This document shows positions 13,301 to 22,835 of a DNA stretch of 64,000 nucleotides, piece after piece (the stretch's first letter is position 1; each line of letters begins with the position of its first letter). The notes under the pieces were generated by a model that did not search any database, had not been told where the DNA came from, and saw only the letters and a program-made list of their open reading frames with translations. The stretch covers positions 656,283 to 720,282 of the forward strand of contig ML976674.1 of the NCBI GenBank assembly GCA_010015655.1. Reading direction: 5' to 3'. A program made the translations under genes and the position numbers. The DNA comes from Bimuria novae-zelandiae CBS 107.79 (lineage: Eukaryota; Ascomycota; Dothideomycetes; Pleosporales; Didymosphaeriaceae).

Positions 13301-13786
13301 CTCTAACTATTAACTTTAGGTTAGTAATCTATTAGCGTAGTAACTTCTCTAGAAGGCAGCACGTGCGCAATAGGTATAGCGATACAGTTAACTAGATAAA
13401 GGCTACAATGTGTTAGAGGCTTGCTTATTCCTTCTCGTACTCGTGTCTATCGTTCTTGTATTATTCAACGAGGATCTTATAGTATTCAAGATCTTCCTTA
13501 AACGCCTTTTATCCTACTACTAATAGTTTAGTCTATCTTATTAAGATTTCGACGTTCGCGGCTGTTGCGTATCTAGCGATTATTAGGGCTCTAATAGCTA
13601 CTAGTTTCGTTATTAACGGGACAGTTGCTATTAAATTAACTTTGTCCTAGATATTATAAACAACGTATCTAGCTTGTAGCTGCGTTATTCATCCCGTGTA
13701 GTTAGTGTAATCTCTCAGCGTCACTGTGGGATCGCGGTAAGGTTACTACGCTATTTTATATTAGTTAAGGTAGTAAGACTCTTAAT

Positions 13787-13955
13787 TGTTGGATAAGATG
13801 CTTGCGTGCGATAAGGTATAATAATTAGTAATAATTATATCTTGTTCTCTATTAACTTTGTTAGGTTGGTTTTAACCCCTGGGCTAGTACGATAAGCGCT
13901 GTGGTCCCTGCTCGATTGTGCAGATCCGACCTCAACGCACTCATTCTATCTAATA
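13787..13955 (-). repeat. 5' LTR of copia A
   Basis: 169 bp; more RIP-mutated than 3710-3878 (several TG to TA changes; terminal ACA is ATA). Confidence 0.85.
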
Positions 13956-14399
13956 ACTTTACGTTCCTAATTATAATTATATATATTTCTAAAAAGTTTA
14001 AATTTCTTATAGGGGCGCTAGTTAGCGATTTTAAAAAAAGCTTAATAACTAATAATAAGCCTAAAAATACTAACTTTAGCAGAACCTTATAGTCTTATTA
14101 TATTATTACGTAGCTATATAGCTATATTAAACTTAAGGATAAGATTATAAATTAGACTACTATAATTCTAATAGTGTTAGGGTTAAGGAGTTTAACACCC
14201 TATAGGTAAAAATATAATAGGTTAGATTTATAAAGGCGTTAAAATTTTATTTTTAGCACGTTACGATAGTCGCGCTTTTATAAATTTTAAAATACTATAA
14301 AAATATTGCCTAATATACTTATTAACTTTATAATTTTATTTACCCTAAAATAGCTAATTTCGACGACTTGCCAGATAAATTTAACCCTAATAGTTACGA

Positions 14400-16300
14400 T
14401 ACTTGCTAGGTACCTCGTAACAATCCTCCTCTACCAGTTTTCTTACTATATAGGGAGTATACTAATGCAAAAGTTGCCCTGAATCGCTATTTAATTCACA
14501 ATAGCTTCGCTATTTCTATCGACAAGCCCCAGTTCCACTAGCTATCTATAAAGGATCTATTAAAGTATGCTATAGCCTGCACTTTGCGATGTGCTTGTGG
14601 CCGAGTATACAAGTTAAAGAGCACCGGAGTGCGCAAGCGGCAGCGATCTACAATGTCTGGATACGAGTGGAAGGGCCGATTGAGCCGTGGCATAAACCCA
14701 GAAACAGTAGAGATGGGATACCACTTTACTATTATTATACCTTATTACAATCATGCTAGGGCGCTTAACTAGCTAGCTTACTTTTAAGCTTATTATTAAG
14801 ATGCTTAAATAATCGCGCTTATTAAAATATATTATAAATAAAATATATTAGCGCGCTCTATCCTTAGTAGCCTACTTAATATAAGTAATAACGTTAAGCT
14901 TGCTAACGTGCATAATAAAGTATAAAAGCTTAAGTATACTAAGTTAGCTAGGTAGTCTTATATTAAAGCTCTACTTAAGTTTATAAATGCTTATCGCGAT
15001 AAGGATAGCGGGAAATACTTTAAGAAAGTTAACTGTAATACTACTAGTCGCGTGCGTAATCTCTTCTAGGCTTATCTTATAAGCTATAATATTATTAAGA
15101 TTACCTTAACGTTATTATAATTAACGTAACGTATAAAAACAATAAGTTTAACATACCTTTATTATATACTGTAGGTATTACCTTATATAAAAAGCTCTAT
15201 AATATGTGCTTTAGCTTTATAGAATGTAAGACTAGGGAGCACTACGAATAGCATATTAATGCTATAAAGGAGCTTCTTAAGTAGCTAGAGGTAACTCCTA
15301 AGTGCTTTATTACTAATTATAATACTAATTTTAAGGCTATAATTACTATTTATTACCCTAAAGTGTATTAGCGTAAGTATATTTAGTATATTAACTAGAA
15401 CGTTTAAGCGCAGGTAGTAAAGGCCTAAGATATTTTAAAGGGTAAAACTAATTAAAAAAAAGCTAAAATTAATAAAAATTATTTTAATTATATTACCTGT
15501 TAGCACGCTTTTGTTTCTATACTTATTAAAAAGTAGTTTATAGATAAATAGAGGAGTATTATTACTAATTACTTTATATAACTAGCACTTATTAACTACC
15601 TAGAATAGCACTAAATTCTGTACTTTAAAAAGTAAGCTAAGTATTTTATTTATTACTTTTTTAACTTTGGCGTGCGTATAAGTTCTAGGGTAGAATTTAG
15701 TTACAATTACTTAAAACTATAGCTTACATTTAGCTCCTAAGGCCACCTCTATAATATAGTTAAGAATATATACTAATTACTATATAATTAGCGTCGCGAG
15801 CATAATGCTAGAGTTATTTTTAATATTTTATTAGTCTTTACTAATATAAAAAATAAAGAGTTTATCTTACTTAAGCGCTAGATCTTATACTATAGTATAT
15901 ATAAACTTAAGAAGTAGCTTAAGTTAGCTAAAAATAAGGACTATAATAATAGTAAAGCATGTTCTAGGACGTTTATAGTAACTTTTAGTATACCTTATAA
16001 GTATTACTTATATAATAAAATACATAAGTAGCGCGCTTTTACAAGTAATAATAAAGCTACCTATATTATTAAGCTTAAGTTTATTAATTAACACTAGTAG
16101 CTTAACCTACCTAGAGCTAAAGGAGGAGACTTTAAGTATAATAAAGACTTTTTTTAACTTCTTAATCCTCTTAAGATTAAGTTTAAAGGTCGCCCTAAAG
16201 TTACTATAATAAAAACTCTTTATAAGCTAAATGATAGTAAGCGTAAGAAGTATAACACTCGCGATCTATTTAGCTTTAAGTATATTATTTTAGCGACTTA
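14400..16300 (+). pseudogene. MULE transposase, RIP-degraded
   Basis: One plus-strand frame, broken by TAA/TAG codons, retains the layout of fungal MULE transposases. An N-terminal DNA-binding part (VRKRQRSTMSGYEWKGRLS, then HNHA-like YYNHARAL) is followed by the MULE core. In the core I read NNKFNIPLLY, ECKTREHYEW, P-K-C-F-I-T-N-Y and the RWHIN-like region near 15400. It ends in KGRPK and T-R-D-x-F-S-F-x-Y near 16190-16280, a typical C-terminal signature. The first catalytic aspartate region reads VIIINVTY (expected I-I-x-D-x-T-Y) and the second ITNYNT (expected ITDxD), so both acidic residues appear as Asn. It cannot be active. The segment 14584-14760 escaped RIP. Confidence 0.75.
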
Positions 16301-16340
16301 GTAATTATTTATAGCGACCCTATAAGCATCGCAACCGACC

Positions 16341-16715
16341 TAAAAGCGCGTCTACAGGAAGAAAACTACTACTACGGTGGTAGAGGAGAGTGAGGGACCA
16401 GCGCCGGTGATGAACAAGGAGATGGCCGAGGCCTTGCGCGCAATGATGAGGGAGGAGATGGCAATGATGAAAGAGCATATGGATGAGCTCCGTCAGCGCC
16501 AGGATGAACCTATTGTAGTGGAGGACTCTAGCGATGACGAGGATGACGAAGATGAGGTTGAGAACCGCAGTTTTGATAAAGAATTTCAGTCTCCTCCCAC
16601 CCCAAAACGTCACAAGGGTATCAAGTCAAACTACGGTACCCGTAGCAAGTCATCTGCACCGAAAAAGTCGCCTCCGAAAGGTGCCCGGGGCAAGAAGGGA
16701 GCACGGAGGGGGTAG
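16341..16715 (+). pseudogene. un-RIPed C-terminal tail, probably of the MULE transposase
   Basis: A GC-normal open frame of about 112 codons lies in the same reading frame as the degraded MULE transposase upstream, beginning after a TAA at 16341-16343. The protein has a Met/Glu-rich helix-like start (EMAEALRAMMREEMAMMKEH), an acidic run (EDSSDDEDDEDEVE, 16527-16570 region) and a Lys/Arg/Pro-rich end. There is no convincing ATG at its start (GTG at 16377), which argues for a tail rather than an independent gene. It could instead be a captured host fragment. No enzymatic domain is visible. Confidence 0.45.
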
Positions 16716-16899
16716 GCAAGCATAGTGTTCCTTATGGTGTTTTCACAACACCTCGCTGTATCTCCACAACCACACGACCAAAAAAGTTAATATTTAAAAT
16801 AACAACTCGTAAGATGCATGCAACAAAATGTTTTAAATTTCGTGTAATTATAATATGTAGTTGTGTTGTTGTATAGGTGGGGAGAGGGCTAGGATAGAT

Positions 16900-17110
16900 A
16901 AGAGTCATGTAGGCGATTAGTGGCTAGATGGTAGTAAAAACACTAATTTTCCTTATGTTAGATTAACAATCTCAAAGGCCTTAGGCGTGTTATAAGGAAT
17001 GCATGTGTAGAGGAGCGAGCATTCTGTTAATAGTCATCGAGGCCTTTGTCGTGTTACAAAACACTACGTGTGTGGAGCGAGCCCTATATAGGACTAGCTT
17101 CCATACCCCG
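16900..17110 (+). repeat. imperfect duplicated block near the MULE right end
   Basis: Two similar blocks (around 16970-17025 and 17035-17090) share aggcct, cgtgtta and gtggagcgagc-like segments in the same order. This lies between the transposase tail and the right inverted repeat and is presumably subterminal MULE sequence. Confidence 0.4.
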
Positions 17111-17293
17111 CGATATACTTCGCTCCTTAGTAGATAGAATAATAAGAATCTATCTATTAACTAATATAACTTATTATTAAGTATTTCTTTTAGTATTAGT
17201 GCAATAAGTCCTCCTAACACCTTAGGAATATACTTATTTTAGAAGGAACTTAAAATACTATCTAAACTTTTAGAGCTCCGCGTATAGCTAATG

Positions 17294-17388
17294 CAAGCCG
17301 AGGACGCTAACGCGCGTACACATGATACTAGGGATATATGAGAACGCCCGGCCGAATAACAAATATGCACGGCCGCATAGATTTTGCC
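17294..17388 (-). repeat. MULE right terminal inverted repeat
   Basis: Inverted copy of 3533-3627, ending ATTTTGCC next to the duplicated AATATTTA. Confidence 0.8.
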
Positions 17389-17596
17389 AATATTTATTAA
17401 AGCTCTATAGTAGAAGTACGCTACTTCTCTTTTATCGGCTTTTTTTAGAACTCTATATAAACTAGTTGCTTAGACTAATTACCTAGTATACTAAAGATTT
17501 AAGCTAGACGCTTGTTAAGCTTTACGCGTAAGTTCGCTACTTTTTATAATTTAACTTACTAAACTCTTCTTACTACGCTCTAAAAGCTAGGGGGTA

Positions 17597-17780
17597 TATT
17601 ATAAAATCTTACTAGCTTCTAGCTAGAACTTTATTATATAAGCTAAAATTAAGCTAAATAGCTAAATAGCTAAGCGCGTAATCTCCCTAACTCTATAAAT
17701 AGCCAAGCTTTTAAGTAGGACTTCTACTTCTTAATAGACTTTGTTTACGAGCTCCCTAATCGTTGCGACTGTGCGCCACA
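17597..17780 (+). repeat. right LTR of element C
   Basis: 184 bp, same length as the left LTR, ending GTGCGCCACA. It differs from the left copy mainly by C/T and G/A changes. Confidence 0.75.
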
Positions 17781-18900
17781 GCTTTAATATTAAAGACGTA
17801 TATTATAGTGTATATAAAAATAGGCTAATATAAAGGCTCCGTGCTAGAGAAATCCTTAAATTTTAATATATTAGGTGACGCCTTCTGCTCTAAGCGAATA
17901 GCAAATATAGTAATAAATAGACTATTATTAGAAAAGAGAGACCTACTATAAGTAGGGCTATTATAAGGCTTATTATTATTCCCTATCCTTTTCCTTTTCT
18001 TTAACGCTAATTTTATCTAAGACTAGATTAATAGAAATAAAAAATTATTTATATTTATAAATAACTTTAGCGTATAGGTAATAGGTTACTTAACTATAAA
18101 TAACTGTAAGGGTCTCTAAAAGATTATTAGCTATATAAGTAGCTAGGAAAAGTAAAATAGCATAAACTTTAAGGTAGATTAAATACTAATAGTATACTTT
18201 ATACGGAATAAGGGGCAGAACTGTACCTAACTAATTAAAGTAAAAGGCTAAAAGTTAAGCTAAGGGATAAGGTAAAGATCCTCAGGGTTATTATAAATAT
18301 AGAGCTCTAATATAAGAAGCAGGTAGCTAAAGTAGTAATAGTACTTTTTTAGCTAAATAACTTGTCGCTTTAGATAGCTTAATAGCTATTTAAAGCTGTA
18401 GTAGAACTAGTTATAGACTACGTATTATATATATAGTAGTATATAGCTAAGCATATCCCCTTAGTATTCTAGAATATTTAGAGGATAGGTGTAAAGGCTA
18501 TTATTAGCTACTTTTAGATAATAGCTATAGTAATTAAAAAGGCCAAAGTAATATATGTAGTAATAAAATAGTATAGTTATAAAGTAATAAAGCTTTAGGT
18601 TAATATTTACTCCTTACCTAGGACGAATCCGCTAACGTAGTTATATTTTAAGCTATTTGTTACGATCACGAACCCCACAGGAATAAAAGGACTAGACAAT
18701 TACGCTAAGAGGGTTATTATTAACAGAATAACTAGGTTAGAGGAATATCAAGGGGCGTGGGATAGCTTAGGTTAGTGGCTATGTAATATAGTCCTGCATA
18801 AGCGAAAGCCCCTAGAGACTACTATAGTCCTAGGGACTATAGGGTCTTGGCAGGACTATAATAATAATTCTAATAATAGTAAGGACTAGGATAGATAGTA
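17781..18900 (+). pseudogene. LINE reverse transcriptase, second part, and post-RT domain
   Basis: Continues the LINE frame broken at 1980. Motif A remnants (NIKDVYYSVYKNRL) are followed by PILFLFFNANF, FINNF in place of the catalytic F-x-D-D-F, and KGLQKII. The post-RT block with IGVKAII, LPRTNPLT and the conserved R-x-x-L-E-E-Y follows. Stops are of the CAA/CAG/TGG-derived type. Confidence 0.7.
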
Positions 18901-19370
18901 TATAATCTAATAATTTCTTTATACCTATTCTACTCCTTATAATTAACTTTTATATACTTCGAGTATATCTCCTACAATAGATTAGTAAATCTCTAAGTTA
19001 GTTATTGTATAGTTTATAATAAGATTAGATTATTTATAACCTACGTTACTGTTACCTTAAGCTCTTAACTACTAAATATCCGTAAGGCGCTTTACTCTTA
19101 ACCTATTCTCCCTTTACCTAGAGCAGGCTTAGGTACGTATAGCCCCTTATAACACTATTTATAAAGTTTATTTTCCTTTTTTAAATAATAGCCTTAGCGT
19201 ATGAACATATAGATACTAACTATATAAAAATAATTATACTATATATAATTAGCCCGTAAAGTAAACGTATCATAATAACAGTAGAGTCAGACTTAGAGAA
19301 GACTATAATACTATTATACTAAGAGAATAGAATAAAAATTATAACTAGTACGTTAGCGCGCTATAGTGTG

Positions 19371-19720
19371 CTGTGGTGGCAAGCCTGGATTCTGTTTTTC
19401 TGTCGTCTTTATTAGCAACGCCTGACATGTATAGCGCTAGTCCTTAACGACTAAGGCGCGGGCATCCTGTACATGAGACTACTCCTGCATTCTTGTTACC
19501 TATCTTTACGAACTCGAGAAAAACAATAGAGACTGATTGTCCACCACATCTTGTTCCTAATATGAAGCTATAGAGTCACGTACAAGTAGAATACTCAACA
19601 CATGGCTGAGTACTCTACTTAGTGTGTGTGTCCCGCTTTCCTATCCATCATACTGTGTGCGCATCTGGTTAACAACAAGTTTAGTTCCTATCCTATAAAG
19701 TAAATGCTGCATAAATATGC
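19371..19720. other. GC-normal island inside RIP block
   Basis: About 350 bp with ordinary CpA/TpG content between two RIP-degraded segments of the LINE region. No open frame or terminal repeats were found. It may be a single-copy insertion or a late solo element not exposed to RIP. Confidence 0.5.
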
Positions 19721-20139
19721 ACGTTTTAATAGTAATATTAGAGTAGGGTAGATAATACTAGATACCTAGAATAATAAGGTAAATAAACCCTATACTGGCT
19801 CTACTATCCTAGGCCTAAAGAAAGTGTGGAGCCTATATATAATAAAACTATTTACTATTATAGGAGCGCTAGAGGCTCTAAAGTAACTATATAATAAGTA
19901 AATTATAATTTTTATAAGAAACTTAGCTATCCTTTAAGTAATTTACTAGCTAAAGAGATAGTTAAAATAATATATTATTTAAAAATTTATTACATAATTT
20001 AGGACCTAAAGATACTAGAAAATAAAGTAAATATTATATAAATTATAGTAAAATAATACAACGCTCTTATAAATAAAGTAAAAAAAAGTAGTAAAAAGGA
20101 CTACGTAGGAATGTATTACACTACTTATACGTTAGCTTT

Positions 20140-20480
20140 AAGCTAAATTAACTATTATTAACACGATAATAGTAAAAGTATAAGTAAAAAGGATAATGTC
20201 AGACGGCATAAGAGTATATAGTAAGCGGATAGATACAGCACTACTGGGACGACATACTCGCAAGTTATACGATAACCTTAGTAAATAAGAAGCAACAGTG
20301 TTAGCATAGCTACGCATAGGGATAATATAGCTAAATATATATCTCTACTAAATTAGAGTAGTAGATTCTAGGGCATATACTTATAGTTATATAGAAATAC
20401 TTAAGCACTTTCTCTTTAATACGCGCGATAGGATATGCTTAGGAAATAATTATTAAAGTAACTAGATACTTTAAGGGGAA
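20140..20480 (+). pseudogene. LINE C-terminal zinc domain, RIP-degraded
   Basis: The plus frame reads GRHTRKLYDNLSK, E-A-T-V-L-A, L-R-I-G-I and KHFLFN, the same landmarks as the intact fragment at 471-1004, with stops at expected Gln/Trp codons. It is probably the end of the plus-strand LINE. Confidence 0.6.
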
Positions 20481-20854
20481 GTTTTTTATTTTATTTTAAA
20501 AAAAGTAAAGATAGACTTAGTAAAAATATAAATGCTAAGCATAAAAGTAGTAAAAGTAATAATTTAATACGCGGTAGTAATAAAATATCTAAAAATAGTA
20601 AGTAAAATATAAAAGGATAAGACTAACTTCTCTACTTAATAAGTTCTACTTTACTTATAAAAAAATATAAAATACTTAAGAAATAGCTTTAAAATAATTT
20701 ACTACTAACTACTTAAAAAAGACTCTAAATGTAAAGAGTTAAAAAGAATAAATATAAAGATACATATCTATAGCGGCTAAAAGAAGTTAGGTTACTACTA
20801 TAAACTCTAGTATGTAGTTAGCGTAAAAAAGCCCTTTAGGCGAGTGAGCCGGGC

Positions 20855-20881
20855 GTAATAAATCAATCAATCAATTAATCG
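20855..20881 (+). repeat. (AATC)n tail
   Basis: A short run of AATC repeats follows a GC-normal sequence at the boundary between RIP-degraded and normal DNA. Short tandem tails of this kind end many fungal LINEs, so this is a plausible 3' end. Confidence 0.5.
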
Positions 20882-20934
20882 ATACCAGTCACCACTATAA
20901 CCCCTCCGGCCTTAAAAGTTTCTACCAAATGATC

Positions 20935-21237
20935 TCACCTACTGTTCCATTCTCCCTGTACATTTGGCGTACAACCATACAGATAAGTGCGGATGTTTAT
21001 TGAGGGCCTTACTTTATTCCACGAATCGCCGCAAGGTTCGATCACGATTGTTTTGCCCGCGAATGTTAATTGAATTCCAGGCTCAGCGATAGCGCATTCT
21101 TCTATCAAGCCCCGTACGTGATCCCACCCATCAACGCAAGGCTTCACTACAATTCTTTCGCCGGGGGCGAGCGTCATTTCGATTCTGGGCTCGGCGATGG
21201 CGCATCCTTGGACATTTGGATCTGGAAGTACATACAA
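20935..21237 (-). CDS. small ORF with duplicated 35-residue unit, unknown function
   Basis: A 100-codon frame contains two copies of one unit: CAIAEPRIEMTLAPGERIVV followed by KPCVDGWDHV, and CAIAEPGIQLTFAGKTIVIE followed by PCGDSWNKV. A third echo, PNVQG, occurs at both ends. Each unit has two Cys and a central Trp. The first Met (21237) sits just upstream of TGTACTTCCAG, a good 3' splice site, so the true start may be in an upstream exon near 21260-21460. I do not recognise the family. Low GC-bias support and lack of a clear start keep confidence low. Confidence 0.35.
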   Translation of the reverse strand: MYVLPDPNVQGCAIAEPRIEMTLAPGERIVVKPCVDGWDHVRGLIEECAIAEPGIQLTFAGKTIVIEPCGDSWNKVRPSINIRTYLYGCTPNVQGEWNSR

Positions 21238-22065
21238 TTAACATGGAACGCACGTTGAGGATAAAACTGATACTCATACTGATATCTGTCGCCTGGGATG
21301 CGGTATCACAAAATATTTCTTGGAACATGTTTCCATACAGGCCAGTCTTATATGGTGGGGTGTTCCAATTTTGCAGTCGGTGATATGCAGAAACGTGTAA
21401 GCCTTCGCTTTTATATCTGCTGCAGTATATATGACTCCAGAGTCTCACAGAGAACAAGAATTACTGGACTGACTACCGTGCCTCAATCTAACTATGAGCA
21501 CCCCTCCCCTTTGAAGTCATGTTACTAAGCTAGGTATTTCTATAACTATCCGTCGTTATTTACGCTTGCTCAACTAAGATGCATATTAGCTCTACCTCGT
21601 CAAGTACCCACACGGCATATTTCGAGAGGTGCCACAAAGCCAAAGGAGTCATTTCAATGAGTCGCACAAACCAGCACAGTCCTCCATTCTCACACTATAC
21701 TACTCATGAAATTATACCACCACATCAACGACTTCGCTGCCCTTCTTGAACATCATAATCAGTCTTTAGGCTACATTACGCCTAGGTCCTAAGACAAGTC
21801 GTCATCAGCGGGCTTCTACCACCACCTGCTTATCTTGACTCATATACAAAGCATACTCTCGCTCACATGTGCAAGCCTAAAGTCCTATGCTACACCGTTG
21901 TTTATAACTACGGCGTCTCGCAATAATCATCAAACCCCCAGCTCTCACGAGCGGCACAGATCCTTTATCATCCTTGCGCTCGCAGATCGCTACATCGCAG
22001 TTACGACTCACTACCCTTGCAGCCGCATCTGCATAAACACCCACTCACACCGTCTCCTCAACGCA
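21238..22065. other. intergenic, no gene recognised
   Basis: Normal composition. Short frames here lack coherent start context or domain motifs. A TATAAAA (about 21406-21420, minus orientation) might belong to the small minus-strand ORF. Confidence 0.4.
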
Positions 22066-22072
22066 TATAAAA
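22066..22072 (+). promoter_or_regulatory. TATA box candidate
   Basis: TATAAAA located 70 nt before the ATG at 22142, preceded by a C-rich pyrimidine stretch. Confidence 0.45.
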
Positions 22073-22141
22073 CCCCACACCTCTCTTTCCACATTGCATC
22101 CTCACGTTTACTTCCCGCTACCTAGTAAAATTCAAGAAACC

Positions 22142-22543
22142 ATGTTCGACAGACCATCCCCATCCCGGCGGCCCAAGAACATCCGCGCGCTCTTGGAAAA
22201 GCGGCGGACAACCACGGAAACGGAAATGGAAAGGTCTAGCGTCCAGGGGGACGATCCAAGCACTCCTGATGAACAGCCCGCTCATATTCAGCCAGCGACG
22301 CCCGCACTCGCTGTGAGAAACACGGCGGAGGTAGAAAAGTACAGAGAGAAGGAGGAGCACGAAGACTCAGAGAAACCTCAAAAAAGCGACCCAGCAGCCC
22401 CGATAAAATACACAGAAACGCAAGGCTGGAAAACCCTCATCAAGAACGCGGAGACACTCGCAGCGCTAGAAAGTGCGAAGAAAGCAGACGCCATACAGTG
22501 GACAGACGTGGATGGTTGCAAAGGCAGTGAAAAGAAGGCTTAG
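22142..22543 (+). CDS. small hydrophilic protein, unknown function
   Basis: 133 codons, single exon, starting at an ATG in good context (gaaaccATGTTC) downstream of a TATA-like box. The frame is open 48 bp further upstream, but the ATG at 22142 fits better. The protein is rich in Glu, Lys, Arg and Pro: basic N-terminus (SRRPKNIRALLEKRR), acidic middle (EKYREKEEHEDSEK) and a more ordered C-terminal part (GWKTLIKNAETLAALESAKK). No signal peptide, membrane segment or known domain is seen. It is probably largely disordered with a short helical tail. It converges with the minus-strand small gene at 22596-22835. Confidence 0.5.
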   Translation: MFDRPSPSRRPKNIRALLEKRRTTTETEMERSSVQGDDPSTPDEQPAHIQPATPALAVRNTAEVEKYREKEEHEDSEKPQKSDPAAPIKYTETQGWKTLIKNAETLAALESAKKADAIQWTDVDGCKGSEKKA

Positions 22544-22595
22544 AGGTGGATCTTAGCCATACCATGGTTACATACTCGCATCTCAAGCACACCAA

Positions 22596-22835
22596 TCACC
22601 CAATCCCATTATACAAACTCTTCACACACTCCCCTTCATATATCCCGAGTTCAGTCTGCCTCGCATCCTTACCTTCGCTCTTATTTCGCTCGCTCCCTCG
22701 TGGGGTGTTCGTTACGATTTCGCCAGCGCCAGTGTGCTTGTTCTCAGCCTTACCGCTGTGCTCATGTTCACCCTTGTCGCGAGGGACTTCAAGCACGAGT
22801 GTGAAACCCATAAAGTCTAGGACGTGCTCTGCCAT
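22596..22835 (-). CDS. small hydrophilic protein, unknown function
   Basis: 79 codons with a reasonable start context (gatagaaATGGCA). A TATATAAAAA-like box lies about 90 nt upstream at 22922-22932 on the minus strand. The sequence begins MAEHVLDFMGFTLVLEVPRD and continues as a charged, low-complexity stretch. No domain is recognised. It lies tail-to-tail with 22142-22543, separated by about 50 bp. It could be a chance ORF; the promoter-like context is the main support. Confidence 0.35.
   Translation of the reverse strand: MAEHVLDFMGFTLVLEVPRDKGEHEHSGKAENKHTGAGEIVTNTPRGSERNKSEGKDARQTELGIYEGECVKSLYNGIG

Larger units (their letters stand above)
3710..13955 (-). mobile_element. Ty1/copia LTR retrotransposon A (RIP-degraded), with nested copia B
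   Basis: Two 169-bp LTRs (3710-3878 and 13787-13955) bound the element, flanked by an exact 5-bp duplication ACTTT (3705-3709 and 13956-13960). Without element B it is about 5.1 kb, normal for copia. Coding is on the minus strand: gag zinc knuckle near 12735-12773, protease/integrase region near 11700-12450, reverse transcriptase 10137-10364, RNase H near 9140-9300. This is the copia order. A purine tract lies inside the left LTR (reverse complement of CACCCCCTTAGC at 3877 onward). The RT catalytic box reads YVNN (10071-10082) instead of YVDD and the knuckle His is Tyr, so the copy is dead. Confidence 0.85.
3533..17388 (+). mobile_element. MULE (Mutator-like) DNA transposon, with nested copia A and B
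   Basis: Long inverted repeats bound this element: 3533 onward begins GGCAAAATCTATGCG, and 17388 read backwards begins identically. The first 47 bases match with three transitions and a further 48 bases align without gaps. An exact 8-bp duplication AATATTTA flanks it at 3525-3532 and 17389-17396, within the usual size for Mutator elements. Removing copia A and its duplication leaves about 3.6 kb. The internal plus-strand frame (about 14400-16300) encodes a degraded MULE transposase. Orientation is given by that gene. Confidence 0.85.
1981..17780 (+). mobile_element. LTR retroelement C (short, probably non-autonomous), carrying nested MULE
   Basis: Two 184-bp direct repeats bound the element: 1981-2164 and 17597-17780, with TG at the left start and CA at the right end. 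They are flanked by ACTTT (1976-1980) and GCTTT (17781-17785), a 5-bp target duplication with one G-to-A change. A purine-rich tract AAAAGCTAGGGGGTA lies just before the right LTR, so orientation is plus. Without the MULE and its duplication the element is only about 1.94 kb, too short for gag-pol, so it was non-autonomous or internally deleted. The internal part (2165-3524 and 17397-17596) is heavily RIP-mutated and I could not identify a domain. Confidence 0.75.
1020..20881 (+). mobile_element. RIP-degraded Tad-like LINE, interrupted by nested elements
   Basis: Three separated blocks on the plus strand carry pieces of one LINE ORF2. At 1450-1980 the reverse-transcriptase start is recognisable (KASGEDGL at about 1586-1610, then the I-R-L-K-K-x-x-K-D region). 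At 17781-18900 it resumes with motif A, the QxGLPQG-like and LFLFFNA regions, and the post-RT domain. At 20230-20470 the terminal Cys/His domain appears (KLYDNLSK, KHFLFN). Dropping the sequence between 1981 and 17785 joins the first two blocks in frame inside motif A. A short (AATC)n tail at 20855-20881 is a plausible LINE 3' end. The catalytic F-x-D-D is read as FINN (about 18054-18066), so the element is dead. The 5' end is not defined, and 18900-20140 may contain further insertions. Confidence 0.75.

Noticed and set aside
20881..20934. Telomere-like or centromere-like signal at the end of the RIP block
   Set aside because: Only an AATC tail is present; no TTAGGG-type arrays or satellite structure.
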